DNA from: Bacteroidota bacterium
GTDB taxonomy: Bacteria; Bacteroidota; Bacteroidia; SXHM01
Assembly: GCA_947478465.1 (NCBI GenBank)
Contig: CANJWH010000006.1
Location: forward strand, 1-64,000
Length of the DNA stretch: 64,000 nt
Direction: 5' to 3'
This document shows, in pieces, positions 53,231-60,221 of the stretch. The number at the start of each line of letters is the position of its first letter. Positions within the stretch are counted from its first letter, which is position 1. A program made the translations under genes and the position numbers. The notes below the pieces were generated by a model. It was given only the letters and a program-made list of their open reading frames with translations. It searched no databases and had not been told where the DNA came from.

Positions 53231-53315
53231 TAAATGTATGATTAATACTTTATTTTATAATGATGTTGGTCACAAAGAAAAGAAGACAATAAGGTCTTTT
53301 TATTGATAATTATCA
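53231..53315 (-). promoter_or_regulatory. FNR/CRP-like promoter of the lipoprotein-Rrf2 unit
   Basis: Minus strand: TGATAATTATCA (53304-53315, shared with the divergent fasciclin promoter), 31 bp, TGACCAACATCA (53261-53272), 22 bp, -7 element TACATTTA (53231-53238). Spacings are each 1 bp short of the periodic pattern (32 and 23), and the -7 element ends in A and not G, so it is the weakest of the set. Confidence 0.6.
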
Positions 53316-53368
53316 TATTTTTTAATGACCAACCTCATTACTGCTGCTCTTTTTGCAAAATACATTTG
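53304..53368 (+). promoter_or_regulatory. Two-site FNR/CRP-like promoter of the fasciclin gene
   Basis: Plus strand: TGATAATTATCA (53304-53315), 10 bp, TGACCAACCTCA (53326-53337), 23 bp, -7 element TACATTTG (53361-53368), 29 bp before the ATG at 53398. This position rules out translation starting at the upstream in-frame TTG (53353). Confidence 0.85.
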
Positions 53369-53397
53369 TCACCGAAACCATAAACATATATACTAAA

Positions 53398-53961
53398 ATG
53401 AAAACAATTTCTTCAATCTCAAAAATTATTGCATTAGGCTTTTTTGTAGCAGCCTGCAGTTCACCCGATGAAAAAGCTGCAACATCAGCAACCAGTGAGC
53501 AAGGTGCTCCGCTTTCAGGACAATCTGCCGTTAAAGACGATATGTCTCAAAAAGATGTTGTAAAAGTTGCTGTTGGCTCGCCTGATCATACAACCCTGGT
53601 TGCAGCAGTTCAGGCTGCAGGTTTGGTTGATGTACTTTCCAATGCAGGACCATTTACTGTATTTGCTCCTGTTAACAAAGCATTTGATGCCTTGCCTGCA
53701 GGCACTGTTGAAGGTTTGCTAAAACCTGAAGCAAAAGGTGATTTGACCAACATTCTCGAGTATCATGTAACAACCAGCGCCCTTCGTGAAGATTACCTGA
53801 AAGACGGAATGGTGCTTGGAATGGTGAATGGTGGAAAAGCAACCATTACCATTAAAGACGGTAAAAAGCAAATTAACGGAGCCAATATTCTTGGTGCTGT
53901 TCAAGCTTCAAACGGTATGGTATATGTGATTGATGCGGTGTTGTTGCCTCCGCAGAAGTAA
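53398..53961 (+). CDS. Fasciclin (FAS1) domain lipoprotein
   Basis: 188 residues from the ATG at 53398; lipobox VAAC near residue 20 (FFVAACSSPDEKA). Residues about 55-187 form one FAS1 domain: TLVAAVQAAGLVDVLSNAG, FTVFAPVNKAFDALPAGTV, ILEYHV and a C-terminal MVYVIDAVLLP. FAS1 proteins act in adhesion or unknown envelope functions. Its promoter is a near copy of the nos operon promoter, so it is presumably expressed along with N2O reductase. A terminator follows. Confidence 0.9.
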   Translation: MKTISSISKIIALGFFVAACSSPDEKAATSATSEQGAPLSGQSAVKDDMSQKDVVKVAVGSPDHTTLVAAVQAAGLVDVLSNAGPFTVFAPVNKAFDALPAGTVEGLLKPEAKGDLTNILEYHVTTSALREDYLKDGMVLGMVNGGKATITIKDGKKQINGANILGAVQASNGMVYVIDAVLLPPQK

Positions 53962-53985
53962 ACGGCAACGTGGGTTTTAGAGTTG

Positions 53986-54027
53986 GAAAACTCCGTTATG
54001 CACAAGCATGGCGGAGTTTTCTTTTTT
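53986..54027 (+). terminator. Terminator after the fasciclin gene
   Basis: Arms GAAAACTCCG (53986-53995) and CGGAGTTTTC (54012-54021), with an inner ATGC-ACAA-GCAT stem, followed by TTTTTT. It shows that the next gene must start downstream of here. Confidence 0.85.
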
Positions 54028-54039
54028 AATTTAGCACCC

Positions 54040-55500
54040 GTGGATATTATCAATCGTATTATAGAAAGCATGACCAAAGAAGAACTGCGGTTCTTCAAAA
54101 TCTATATTTCGCGCAATACTGCCGAAGGCGATAGAAAAGATGTATTGCTATTTGATTACATCCGTAAAAAAGGTGAAGCTTATGATGAAGATAAAGTTGC
54201 ACTGAAGCTTTATCCCAATGGTGAAAAAAATTCGTTCTACCGTTTGAAAAACCGAATGACCGAAGAAGTAAACAAGAGTTTAATGCTTCAGCATTTTGGC
54301 GAAGACGAAGCATCTAATACTTTGCAATTAATATCACTGGCCTATTTATTTTTTAATCGTAACAACTATCCTGTTTCCTATCATTTCATCCGTAAAGCTG
54401 AGAAAAAAGCAAGCATACAGGAGAACTATGAGTTGCTGGATATTATCTACAGTGAGTATATTAAACTTTCGCATGAGATGGTTTCCATTAATCCAGAAAC
54501 CTATATTAAACTACGCAAAGAAAATAGCGCGCGCCTGCACGATATCCGACAGATTGATGATATTCTGGCAGCAGTAAAGTACAAACTGAAAATAACACAA
54601 AATTTCTCACCGGGCGAAAATCCCGTTGTTGAAATGCTTAGCAAAACCGTAGATGATTTTTCGCACGACAGTGAATTGAAAAAAAGTCCTGCCTTGCGAT
54701 TTAAAATTTATCAGGCTGTTAGTCAGGTATTGTTACAACGCCATGATTATAAAAACCTGGAAGATTATCTTTTAACAACCTACAACCAGTTTACAGAAGA
54801 GCATTTGTTCAACAAAGGAAATCACCTTACCAAGTTGCAGATGCTTACCTACAGCGTAAACACCTTGTTTAAAAACGGAAAAGTACAGGAAAGCCTTGCC
54901 TATGCAGAAAAGCTGAAGGCTGCAATGGAAGAGTTCGGTAGACTGCATTACGATAAGTATCTGTTCTTCTATTACAATTCGCTGGTGATTAACTATTCAA
55001 AAATTGATATTGATAAAGCCATTGAAATACTGGAACAATTAGAGAACAACGAACAACTTAAAAACTCACCGTTCTATGAAGTGTTTGTTTATCTGAATCT
55101 TGCCATCTTCCGTTTCGAGAAAGGAGATTTCCGTAACTCAATAAAAAACCTGAACAAACTTTTTCTGCACAAGAGTTATCAGAATGCCGATCGTTCGTTG
55201 CGCTTCCGGATTGCTATTGCCGAACTTATTATTCGTCTTGAACTGGATGATATGGAATTTCTTGATTATCGCACCACACAGATAAAGAAAGAATACAAAG
55301 ACCTGTTGCAGAACGAAGAGAACAAACGCGAACTGAAGTTGATAGAAATCATTCGTTATGTAGCATTAAACGGCATTACTAAAAAGAATAAAAAGCTGAA
55401 TGAACAGGTTGCTCAATTCCTTAAAGAAGAACAGCAAACCAGCAGTGATACAGATGTTATTAATTACAACAAATGGCTGAAAGGTAAGTTTCAGTCATAG
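54040..55500 (+). CDS. Large cytoplasmic helical protein, unknown (conserved in Bacteroidota)
   Basis: About 486 residues. The frame opens at 53983, inside the fasciclin terminator, so the start is later: the GTG at 54040 gives (V)DIINRIIESMTKEELRFFKIYISR, a beginning I associate with a Bacteroidota family; the ATG at 54070 is the alternative. The rest is all-helical with TPR-like spacing (YVSYHFIRKAEKKA-type segments, HDYKNLEDYLLTTYNQF, SLAYAEKLKAAMEEFGRLHYDKYLFFYYNSLVINYSK) and no signal or transmembrane region. Function unknown; a TPR-like scaffold is plausible. nadK follows 16 bp later, so they are probably cotranscribed. Confidence 0.75.
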   Translation: MDIINRIIESMTKEELRFFKIYISRNTAEGDRKDVLLFDYIRKKGEAYDEDKVALKLYPNGEKNSFYRLKNRMTEEVNKSLMLQHFGEDEASNTLQLISLAYLFFNRNNYPVSYHFIRKAEKKASIQENYELLDIIYSEYIKLSHEMVSINPETYIKLRKENSARLHDIRQIDDILAAVKYKLKITQNFSPGENPVVEMLSKTVDDFSHDSELKKSPALRFKIYQAVSQVLLQRHDYKNLEDYLLTTYNQFTEEHLFNKGNHLTKLQMLTYSVNTLFKNGKVQESLAYAEKLKAAMEEFGRLHYDKYLFFYYNSLVINYSKIDIDKAIEILEQLENNEQLKNSPFYEVFVYLNLAIFRFEKGDFRNSIKNLNKLFLHKSYQNADRSLRFRIAIAELIIRLELDDMEFLDYRTTQIKKEYKDLLQNEENKRELKLIEIIRYVALNGITKKNKKLNEQVAQFLKEEQQTSSDTDVINYNKWLKGKFQS

Positions 55501-55516
55501 TTCCTATATTTGACAC

Positions 55517-56395
55517 ATGAACATTGCGCTCTACGGCAAAAAATACAACTCCGATTTTTTCTCTGGCTTTTCAGAATTACTGAAAACACTGGCAGAAAAT
55601 AATGTTCAGGTTTTTATTCACCGCGAGTTTCATGAACAATTGCCAAATGAAATTCCTGCACTTGCAGCAGCAAAAGTTTTTGAATCAAAAGAAGATATTG
55701 AAGGCAAAGTAGATTTTCTCTTCTCTATTGGAGGTGACGGTACATTGCTTCAAAGTGCTTTATTGGTAGGTAGTTCAGGAATTCCTGTGCTAGGAATTAA
55801 TACAGGTAGGTTGGGTTTTCTCTCAGGTATTTCGCAGGAAAATATAAAGCAGGCACTACAGAATATTTTTGAAAAAAAGTATTCAATTGAGCAACGTACA
55901 TTAGTTAGTTTCATAAACGGAGCTGAATATTTTGGCGAAAATAATTTCGCGCTGAATGAGTTAACTGTTACAAAAAAAGACACCTCAAGCATGATAACCA
56001 TACATACCTGGGTGGATGATGAATTTGTAAACTCCTATTGGGCAGATGGATTAATTATAGCCACATCAACAGGCTCAACAGGTTATTCACTTAGTTGCGG
56101 AGGACCTATTCTTAGTCCGGGTTGCGGAAATTTTGTAATTACTCCTATTGCACCGCATGGACTAACTGTACGTCCTTTTGTTATTTCCAACAAAAGCAAA
56201 ATAAAACTGAAGGTTGAAAGCCGAAGTGAAAATTTTCTTGCAACATTGGACTCGCGCTCGGTTACCTTACCCAGCTCATTCGAGCTTCAGATTTCAAGAG
56301 CTGTGTTTACTTTAGGTCTGGTGCGTTTTCCGGGTGATAATTTCATCAGCACTCTGCGTAACAAAATGATGTGGGGAGCAGATAAGAGGAACTAG
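55517..56395 (+). CDS. nadK: NAD kinase
   Basis: 292 residues of the PpnK family. The GGDGT motif is in FSIGGDGTLLQSAL, with GINTGRLGFLSG, the NE/D pair in NELTVTKKD and the second glycine-rich loop TSTGSTGYSLSCGGPI. It phosphorylates NAD+ to NADP+ in the cytoplasm. All motifs and the length are normal. Confidence 0.96.
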   Translation: MNIALYGKKYNSDFFSGFSELLKTLAENNVQVFIHREFHEQLPNEIPALAAAKVFESKEDIEGKVDFLFSIGGDGTLLQSALLVGSSGIPVLGINTGRLGFLSGISQENIKQALQNIFEKKYSIEQRTLVSFINGAEYFGENNFALNELTVTKKDTSSMITIHTWVDDEFVNSYWADGLIIATSTGSTGYSLSCGGPILSPGCGNFVITPIAPHGLTVRPFVISNKSKIKLKVESRSENFLATLDSRSVTLPSSFELQISRAVFTLGLVRFPGDNFISTLRNKMMWGADKRN

Positions 56396-56404
56396 AATTT
56401 AAAT

Positions 56405-56480
56405 CGACATTGCGAGGGTTTTTCACCCGAAGCAATCTTACTAACTAAAAGAGATTGCTTCGCTATCGCTCGCAATGACG
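56405..56480. repeat. Dispersed palindromic repeat, copy 2 (reverse of copy 1)
   Basis: 76 bp that, when reverse-complemented, align with 5282-5358: CGTCATTGCGAGCGATAGC, GAAGCAATCTC, an AT-rich centre, GATTGCTTCGGGTGAAAAA and CCCTCGCAATG. It lies right after nadK. Confidence 0.75.
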
Positions 56481-56484
56481 ATAC

Positions 56485-57048
56485 CTATCTCTTGCAATAA
56501 TTATCCGACTGTTCTACCGGAAATTTATTTTCCAGATCAACATCATTAAAACTTCTTCTCTTTCCCCAATTGAATAACTTTTCAAAAAAGGGCAACAACT
56601 TACTTCCCTTTACTTTTTCAAGAAAAAAAACTTCGTGTTCTTTTTCCTTGATAGCCATTTCATATAGAATTTGGTCATGCTCCTTAATACCCAACTCATG
56701 AAAATAATGAATCATCACAAAATATTCACACACATTTCCGCTTTCTAATCTGCCCGCAAAGTAATAAGGCATAAACCAACCTATAACATAGCAGCTGAAT
56801 GAAATGGTCTTTCCGATAACATGAAACTGAAATTCATATTTCTTTGAAACAGGTATTTGATACTGTTTCATAATCTTCAGTACTTCTTCGCGGTGTTTCC
56901 ATTCGTCTAGTTCTATCTGGCGAACAGGAATTTTTTCATCTTGATTTTTTAAGGAGCCTGCATGTCCCTGATAAGCAAAAGCCGCAGCTTTTTCAGCAGA
57001 GTATGCCTGTTGAAGAAGCTTGGTCAGTTTAGGATGGGTAATAAGCAC
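56485..57048 (-). CDS. Ferritin-like di-iron protein (COQ7-like)
   Basis: 187 residues. The pattern AYSAEKAAAFAYQGHAGSL, IELDEWKHREEVLKIM, NVCEYFVMIHYFHELG and IKEKEHEVFF supplies the E...ExxH...E...ExxH ligands of a di-iron ferritin-like protein. The layout is close to COQ7 (demethoxyubiquinone hydroxylase) with a hydrophobic YVIGWFMPYYFAG segment in the middle. Bacteroidota use menaquinone, so ubiquinone synthesis is unlikely; another membrane-associated hydroxylation is possible. It stands alone between a repeat and the RAYT locus. Confidence 0.72.
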   Translation of the reverse strand: MLITHPKLTKLLQQAYSAEKAAAFAYQGHAGSLKNQDEKIPVRQIELDEWKHREEVLKIMKQYQIPVSKKYEFQFHVIGKTISFSCYVIGWFMPYYFAGRLESGNVCEYFVMIHYFHELGIKEHDQILYEMAIKEKEHEVFFLEKVKGSKLLPFFEKLFNWGKRRSFNDVDLENKFPVEQSDNYCKR

Positions 57049-57143
57049 AGGAAGGAAATTCTGTGCGAAATTAAGAATAAGGTGATTTTAAAGTAAATTA
57101 ATCTGAACGATTTTCTTGCAGAACATTTTGATTTGCTTCTATA

Positions 57144-57227
57144 AAATCCCGAAGGGATTTAATTTGAATAACCCCTGATGAAATCAGGGGTGCCTGAAGC
57201 AGAGATAAAACAACCACAACGTGGTTG
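57144..57227. repeat. Three triloop hairpins on the right (3') flank of the RAYT gene
   Basis: AAATCCC-GAA-GGGATTT (57144-57160), CCCCTGAT-GAA-ATCAGGGG (57172-57190) and CAACCAC-AAC-GTGGTTG (57211-57227). Each has a perfect 7-8-bp stem and a 3-nt loop. The last ends 9 bp before the stop codon of the transposase gene. Confidence 0.85.
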
Positions 57228-57235
57228 AATTATTA

Positions 57236-57682
57236 TTACAAAAGGAATTTCTCATCGAATACAATCCCATGCTCATTCAGCAAATCGATATACTCTTCCC
57301 TGAATGTTTTATTTCGATGATGTTCTTCCTGATTTTTTACATATTCTATTGGTCGGTCTTTATCTTTAATAGAATATGTAAATGCTCCGTATCCTTCCTG
57401 CCATCCTGAAAAGCCTTCAAATAGATTATGACTTTTTATATGCTCTGAGCTTGCCAGTTTTATGTCTTTAATTAATGATGAAAGCGCTATGGAAGGATGT
57501 AAGTGAGTTATAATATGAATATGGTCAGCAATACCACCTATCTGATACAAATGACATTTTTTATTTTTTAATATACCCCAAATGTATTTATATAATTCTT
57601 TCCTGTTTTCAGACTGAAGGGCGTGTTCGCGGTTCTTAGTGCTGAAAACTAGTTGATATATTATTTGAGTATACGTACTCAT
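57236..57682 (-). mobile_element. REP-associated Y1 transposase (RAYT/IS200-like)
   Basis: A 148-residue Y1 HUH transposase. The HUH motif is in GGIADHIHIITHLHP; the nucleophile is the tyrosine in RPIEYVKNQEEHHR, with the helix residues that complete the metal site. The start MSTYTQIIYQLVFSTKNREH is characteristic of the RAYT/TnpA-REP and IS200-like group. It is alone, without a TnpB, and is flanked on both sides by clusters of three small hairpins with 3-nt loops, the usual substrates of RAYTs. It would act on single-stranded DNA at such hairpins. Confidence 0.9.
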
Positions 57683-57693
57683 GATGTTTTATT

Positions 57694-57775
57694 CAACTCC
57701 TTAGGAGTTGGTTGTTAGTTCTGCTTTTTCCCCGAATTACATTCGGGGTTATTCATGTTTAAGTCCTTCGGACTT
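57694..57775. repeat. Three triloop hairpins on the left (5') flank of the RAYT gene
   Basis: CAACTCC-TTA-GGAGTTG (57694-57710), CCCCGAAT-TAC-ATTCGGGG (57730-57748) and AAGTCC-TTC-GGACTT (57761-57775), perfect stems of 6-8 bp with 3-nt loops. A palindrome GAGTATACGTACTC (57667-57680) also overlaps the gene's start. Confidence 0.85.
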
Positions 57776-57806
57776 TGTTTAATTTTTTCTGATAAAATCA
57801 GCCATG

Positions 57807-59585
57807 TTATTCCTTATACATCTGCTCAATTTCAGCGCTGAATTTTTCCAGAATTATTTTGCGCTTTAGTTTCAGTGTAGGAGTAAGTTCACCTGTGGCA
57901 ACTCCCCATTCTGCAGGCAGCAGCGTAAATTTCTTTATCTGCTCCACATGATTAATATCCTGATTAATGCGTTCCACTTCTTTTTCTATGGCTTCTACTA
58001 CTTCAGGAATGCGAATTACTCCTTCATTTCCAGGAAAAATAACATTGTTGTCTTTGCACCATGCTTCCAGATTTACAAACGAAGGCACAATCAAGCCCGA
58101 AACAAATTTGCGCTCGTTACCTACTACCATCACTTGTTCAATCAGTGAAGATTCTTTCATCTTGTTTTCTATTGGCTGAGGAGCCACATATTTTCCTCCC
58201 GAAGTTTTGAAAAGTTCTTTTTTGCGGTCGGTTATTTTCAAAAACTTTCCGTCATATACACCTATATCACCCGTGTGAAACCAACTATCTTTGTCAATCA
58301 CTTCAGCTGTTAAGTCGGGACGTTTATAATAACCGAGCATAATGTTGGGGCCTTTGGCAATTATCTCACCGTCTTCAGCAATTTTTATCTCAACACCCGG
58401 AATTGGAATACCAATGGTGCCGAGTTTCCGGTCAACTTCTTCCAAACGATTGGATGTAAGCACAGGTGATGTTTCAGTTAATCCGTAACCTTCAATAATA
58501 GGAATCCCTGCGCCCGTAAATAAAGTTCCAAGTTTGGCATTTAATGCAGCAGCACCGCTTACAATGGCTTCCACTTCACCGCCCAATGCTTCTTTCCATT
58601 TTGAGAAAACTATTTTTCGTGCAACAGCAAGTTGAAGTGTGTATGATAATCCCTGAAATTTATTCAGTTCGTATTTCAGCCCCAAATCAATACTCCAGAA
58701 AAATAATTTCTTGCGGAAACCTTCCAGCGTATTTCCTTTCTGCATGATTTTTTCATAAACTTTTTCAAGCAAACGGGGAACTGTGGTAAAGAAATGTGGC
58801 TTTACTTCTTTCAGGTTTTCACCAATGGTTTCCAATGTTTCTGCATAGTAAACCGACATACCAACCGCCATATACGTGTAAACTACCATACGCTCAAAGC
58901 TGTGACAAAGGGGTAAAAAACTGATACTCCTTTTGCCTGCAACCATCATCTGCTGAATAGAAAGTGTTGATTTGATATTGCTGATAATATTGTTGTGAGA
59001 AAGCATTACACCTTTTGGATTTCCTGTAGTACCTGAAGTGTAAATAATCGTAGCTAAATCATTTGGCTTTATTGCTGCTTTCAGTATTTCAATCTTTTTC
59101 AGGTCATCCGCACTTACTTCTTCCAGCAATGTTTTCCAGTTTGTAGCTCCCTGAACTTCATTAAAGGTGAATACATCTTTCAATGAAGGAATATCGGATT
59201 TTATACTTTGAATTTTTGTAAACAAATCAACATCTGAAACAAAACAGTAAACAATTTCGGCATCGTTGAAAATGAATTTGTATTCACTTTCTGTAATTGT
59301 AGGATACACCGGTACATTAATAGCGCCTATTTGTTGTGCGGCTAAATCAACAAAATTCCATTGCGGACGATTGTTAGCAATCAGCCCGATTTTATCGTTT
59401 GGTTTAACACCCAGTTTCAGCAAGGCTTTGCTGAGTTGATTGATGATGTTGATACACTCCTGTGTACTATAACCTTTGTAGAATTTTTCTCCGTTTTCGG
59501 TTACTTTTTCGGCAAGACAAATTTCTTGAGGATGATTTGCCTGCTGAAAGGGAAGCAAATCAAACAGGCGTGTATAGTCTTTCAT
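57807..59585 (-). CDS. Long-chain acyl-CoA synthetase (AMP-binding enzyme)
   Basis: 592 residues of the ANL superfamily. Motifs in order: TIIYTSGTTGNPKGVMLSHN (P-loop), the aromatic/acid segment EGYGLTETSPV, WFHTGDIG and the hinge with DRKKELFKTSGGKYVAP containing the conserved lysine. The length and lack of a signal match the FadD15-like synthetases found in Bacteroidota. It activates fatty acids to acyl-CoA at the inner membrane. An isochorismatase-like gene precedes it with a 3-bp gap, so they form one unit. Confidence 0.92.
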   Translation of the reverse strand: MKDYTRLFDLLPFQQANHPQEICLAEKVTENGEKFYKGYSTQECINIINQLSKALLKLGVKPNDKIGLIANNRPQWNFVDLAAQQIGAINVPVYPTITESEYKFIFNDAEIVYCFVSDVDLFTKIQSIKSDIPSLKDVFTFNEVQGATNWKTLLEEVSADDLKKIEILKAAIKPNDLATIIYTSGTTGNPKGVMLSHNNIISNIKSTLSIQQMMVAGKRSISFLPLCHSFERMVVYTYMAVGMSVYYAETLETIGENLKEVKPHFFTTVPRLLEKVYEKIMQKGNTLEGFRKKLFFWSIDLGLKYELNKFQGLSYTLQLAVARKIVFSKWKEALGGEVEAIVSGAAALNAKLGTLFTGAGIPIIEGYGLTETSPVLTSNRLEEVDRKLGTIGIPIPGVEIKIAEDGEIIAKGPNIMLGYYKRPDLTAEVIDKDSWFHTGDIGVYDGKFLKITDRKKELFKTSGGKYVAPQPIENKMKESSLIEQVMVVGNERKFVSGLIVPSFVNLEAWCKDNNVIFPGNEGVIRIPEVVEAIEKEVERINQDINHVEQIKKFTLLPAEWGVATGELTPTLKLKRKIILEKFSAEIEQMYKE

Positions 59586-59588
59586 ATC

Positions 59589-60140
59589 TTATCTTATTAA
59601 TTTACTGATTTGTTTGAATTCTTCTGTTCCTGCTGCATCCATTAACTGAAATAAAACCATTTCTGTGGTGGCAATAAATGCTCCTGCTTGTCGCATTCTC
59701 TCCAATGCAATTTGTTTGCTGTATTCTTTACGTGATGAAACAGCATCGGCAACTACATGAACCTGTAACCCGCTGTTCAATGCATCTAATGCAGTTTTTA
59801 AAACACAAATATGGCTTTCAACTCCGGCAATAACAACCTGCTCAATACCGAGCGTTTTTAGTTTGCCATTCACAGGATCGGAAAGCAGACAAGAGAAACA
59901 AACCTTTTCAATCACTTCTTGTCCTTCCGGGATATTTACTTCAGCGCAGGTTTTACCCAATCCTTTAGGATATTGTTCGGTAATAAGAAGTGGAACATCC
60001 AGAATTTTTGAGCCTTCAATCAAGCGGTTTACATTCTCAAAAACCTCTGTATTATTAAAGATAACTGGCATTAATCGTTCCTGAACATCAATGATGATAA
60101 AGGCTGTTTTGCCTTTTTTAAGAATTCCTGTTTCGGTCAT
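59589..60140 (-). CDS. Isochorismatase-family cysteine hydrolase
   Basis: 183 residues from the ATG at 60140; an upstream in-frame start at 60164 adds eight residues that look non-native. The catalytic triad is D18 (FIIIDVQERLM), K79 (VIEKVCFSC) and C112 (VESHICVLKTAL). Relatives of this type (YcaC-like, nicotinamidase-like) hydrolyse amides or imides; the substrate is not predictable. It lies directly before the acyl-CoA synthetase gene and diverges from the AsmA-like gene. Confidence 0.85.
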   Translation of the reverse strand: MTETGILKKGKTAFIIIDVQERLMPVIFNNTEVFENVNRLIEGSKILDVPLLITEQYPKGLGKTCAEVNIPEGQEVIEKVCFSCLLSDPVNGKLKTLGIEQVVIAGVESHICVLKTALDALNSGLQVHVVADAVSSRKEYSKQIALERMRQAGAFIATTEMVLFQLMDAAGTEEFKQISKLIR

Positions 60141-60221
60141 AGAATTAAGATTTAATGCCTTCAAAACTAAAACAATTTTTATTCTGCATTTCCGTTAATA
60201 GCTTTACAGCGTATTTAAACT

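Noticed and set aside
53353-53397. Start of the fasciclin gene at the upstream TTG (53353)
   Set aside because: The -7 promoter element (53361-53368) lies downstream of that codon, and the ATG at 53398 gives a clean lipoprotein signal.
53983-54039. Start of the 505-codon frame at 53983
   Set aside because: That codon is inside the stem of the fasciclin terminator; the conserved N-terminal pattern begins later.
56485-57048. True COQ7 (ubiquinone synthesis)
   Set aside because: The di-iron motif is similar, but the organism appears to be a Bacteroidota, which use menaquinone, and no other ubi gene is present.
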